From Sedimenticola sp. (GTDB taxonomy: Bacteria > Pseudomonadota > Gammaproteobacteria > Chromatiales > Chromatiaceae), in the NCBI GenBank assembly GCA_026992075.1, contig JALXAM010000075.1:1-32475 (forward strand): DNA of 32,475 nt, read 5' to 3'. The notes beneath the pieces are model-generated. The model ran no database searches. It saw only the letters and a list, made by a program, of their open reading frames with translations, and was not told the DNA's origin. This document shows, piece after piece, positions 31,640-32,475 of this stretch. Numbering within the stretch: the stretch's first letter is position 1; the number at the start of each line of letters is the position of its first letter. Made by a program: the position numbers and the translations under genes.

Positions 31640-32475
31640 TCAGAGCCGCCGGAAGTGAACGGTCTGTGCGGGTATGTCCACCGATTGCACCTGGAGGGTC
31701 ACCACCTGGTCCGGTTGCAGGTCATCGCTGCGGCGAATGCGGGTCTCCAGCGCCAGTTGCGGAATGATAACAACGGCCTTTCTTTCTTCCAACGCCACCA
31801 CCACCGCCTCGCCCTGCCAGCCGGGATGGCGCTTGAGCCAGATCAACTTCCAATGGAGGTTGGAAAGCCGCTCGGCACGCCGGATGACGCCCGACATGGC
31901 GCCGGCCGCCGCCACCCGTTCGCTCATCTGTTCCCGCGACAAGGGCTTGCCGCCGGTGAGAAGAGCGCGCAGCTGCTGGTGCACCACCAGGTCCACATAG
32001 CGCCGCAGAGGGCTGGTGGCGCGGGTGTATAGCTCCAGCCCCAGACCGAAATGGACATCGGGCGCCAGCGCCGCATTGCTGGGCCGGAAAAGCCGACGGT
32101 AGGCATAGGCCTCGGCCAGGGTGGCCGGCTGGCGGATCTCTTCCGGCGGCGGCTGCACCGCGTAGGGAATGACCAGGTCGTTGTCGCGGGCGAAGCGCGC
32201 TGCCGCCTCGCCGGCCATGAGCATGGCATCGGTGACCAGGTTGCGCGAGGCCAGCCGTGGCAGCGGCCGGATCTGCACCTCGCCATCCACCACCCGCACG
32301 TTCACTTCCGGCAGTTCGATGCTGGCCGCGTCCCGCGCATGGCGCGCCTCCCGGTAGCGCCGGGTGAGCGCATGCAGCTCGCGAAAGGCGGGCTGGTCCA
32401 GCATGCGATCCGCCTCCTCGTAACTGATGCGACGAACGCGGATATGGCTGGGAACAACCTCCACCTCCCCCACCC
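31640..32475 (-). CDS. RNB-domain (RNase II/R family) exoribonuclease, C-terminal part only
   Basis: About 278 residues are visible; the start and the catalytic aspartate cluster lie beyond the right edge. The visible part contains the end of the RNB domain (NLVTDAMLMAGEAAARFA, then LGLELYTRATSPLRRYVDLVVHQQL, the conserved arginine-rich RNB end) and an S1-like barrel (WQGEAVVVALEERKAVVIIP). The enzyme degrades RNA 3' to 5'. The stop TGA at 31640-31642 is followed after 28 bases by the 65-aa gene, suggesting an operon with the SbcC-like ATPase. Confidence 0.88.
   Translation of the reverse strand, partial: VGEVEVVPSHIRVRRISYEEADRMLDQPAFRELHALTRRYREARHARDAASIELPEVNVRVVDGEVQIRPLPRLASRNLVTDAMLMAGEAAARFARDNDLVIPYAVQPPPEEIRQPATLAEAYAYRRLFRPSNAALAPDVHFGLGLELYTRATSPLRRYVDLVVHQQLRALLTGGKPLSREQMSERVAAAGAMSGVIRRAERLSNLHWKLIWLKRHPGWQGEAVVVALEERKAVVIIPQLALETRIRRSDDLQPDQVVTLQVQSVDIPAQTVHFRRL

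Overview
The window is a high-GC stretch of a bacterial chromosome, most likely a gammaproteobacterium of the Chromatiales / Ectothiorhodospiraceae kind. That placement is an inference. It rests on a Ybh-type ABC exporter operon, a YceI gene next to a cytochrome b561, FolE2, a short QueF, two PEP-CTERM proteins and CCCTCTCCC-type intergenic repeats. No rRNA, tRNA, CRISPR array or complete insertion sequence was seen.

Left part (1-5,640, minus strand): a compact, probably co-transcribed cassette that I do not recognise as a described system. In transcription order it has a 90-aa winged-helix-like protein, a 208-aa acidic/Arg-rich protein, a 137-aa protein with a CxxC...CxxC zinc knuckle, a 268-aa protein with Asp/Glu runs followed by an Arg-rich core, a 130-aa helical protein, and a very large ORF that leaves the window at its left edge. 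The large ORF joins a subtilisin-like S8 protease to an M15-like peptidoglycan peptidase, a peptidoglycan-binding domain and the start of a phage-tail-lysozyme-like domain, with no stop codon over 2,966 bases. A sigma-54-like promoter lies upstream of the first gene.

Middle part (5,980-16,660): housekeeping and accessory genes: folE2, a Nudix hydrolase, a HAD hydrolase, polX (HhH/PHP), a secreted PEBP protein, then a phosphoribosyltransferase followed by an HlyD/ABC/permease/permease exporter (YbhG-F-S-R type). Its intergenic gaps hold palindromic elements: a 170-bp long palindrome in front of the phosphoribosyltransferase, a 27-bp-arm inverted repeat between the HlyD and ABC genes, and three GGGAGAGGG hairpins between the two permeases.

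Island-like part (16,767-19,650): a lower-GC two-gene unit (a HEPN-like protein with a C-terminal winged helix, and a 174-aa partner) that could be a defence or toxin pair. It sits beside a decayed IS91-family transposase that abuts a frameshifted methyltransferase. The methyltransferase is the last gene of a cytochrome b561 - YceI - methyltransferase operon.

Right part (21,023-32,475): smc; two PEP-CTERM surface proteins in low-GC DNA; a thioredoxin-like / double-length CcdA-like redox operon under a textbook MerR-family 19-bp-spacer promoter; queF; and a minus-strand operon of an RNase II-type (RNB) protein (cut by the window edge), a 65-aa protein and a Rad50/SbcC-like ATPase with two membrane helices inside its coiled coil. 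FolE2 and QueF are both steps of queuosine (preQ1) synthesis, although they lie about 23 kb apart here.
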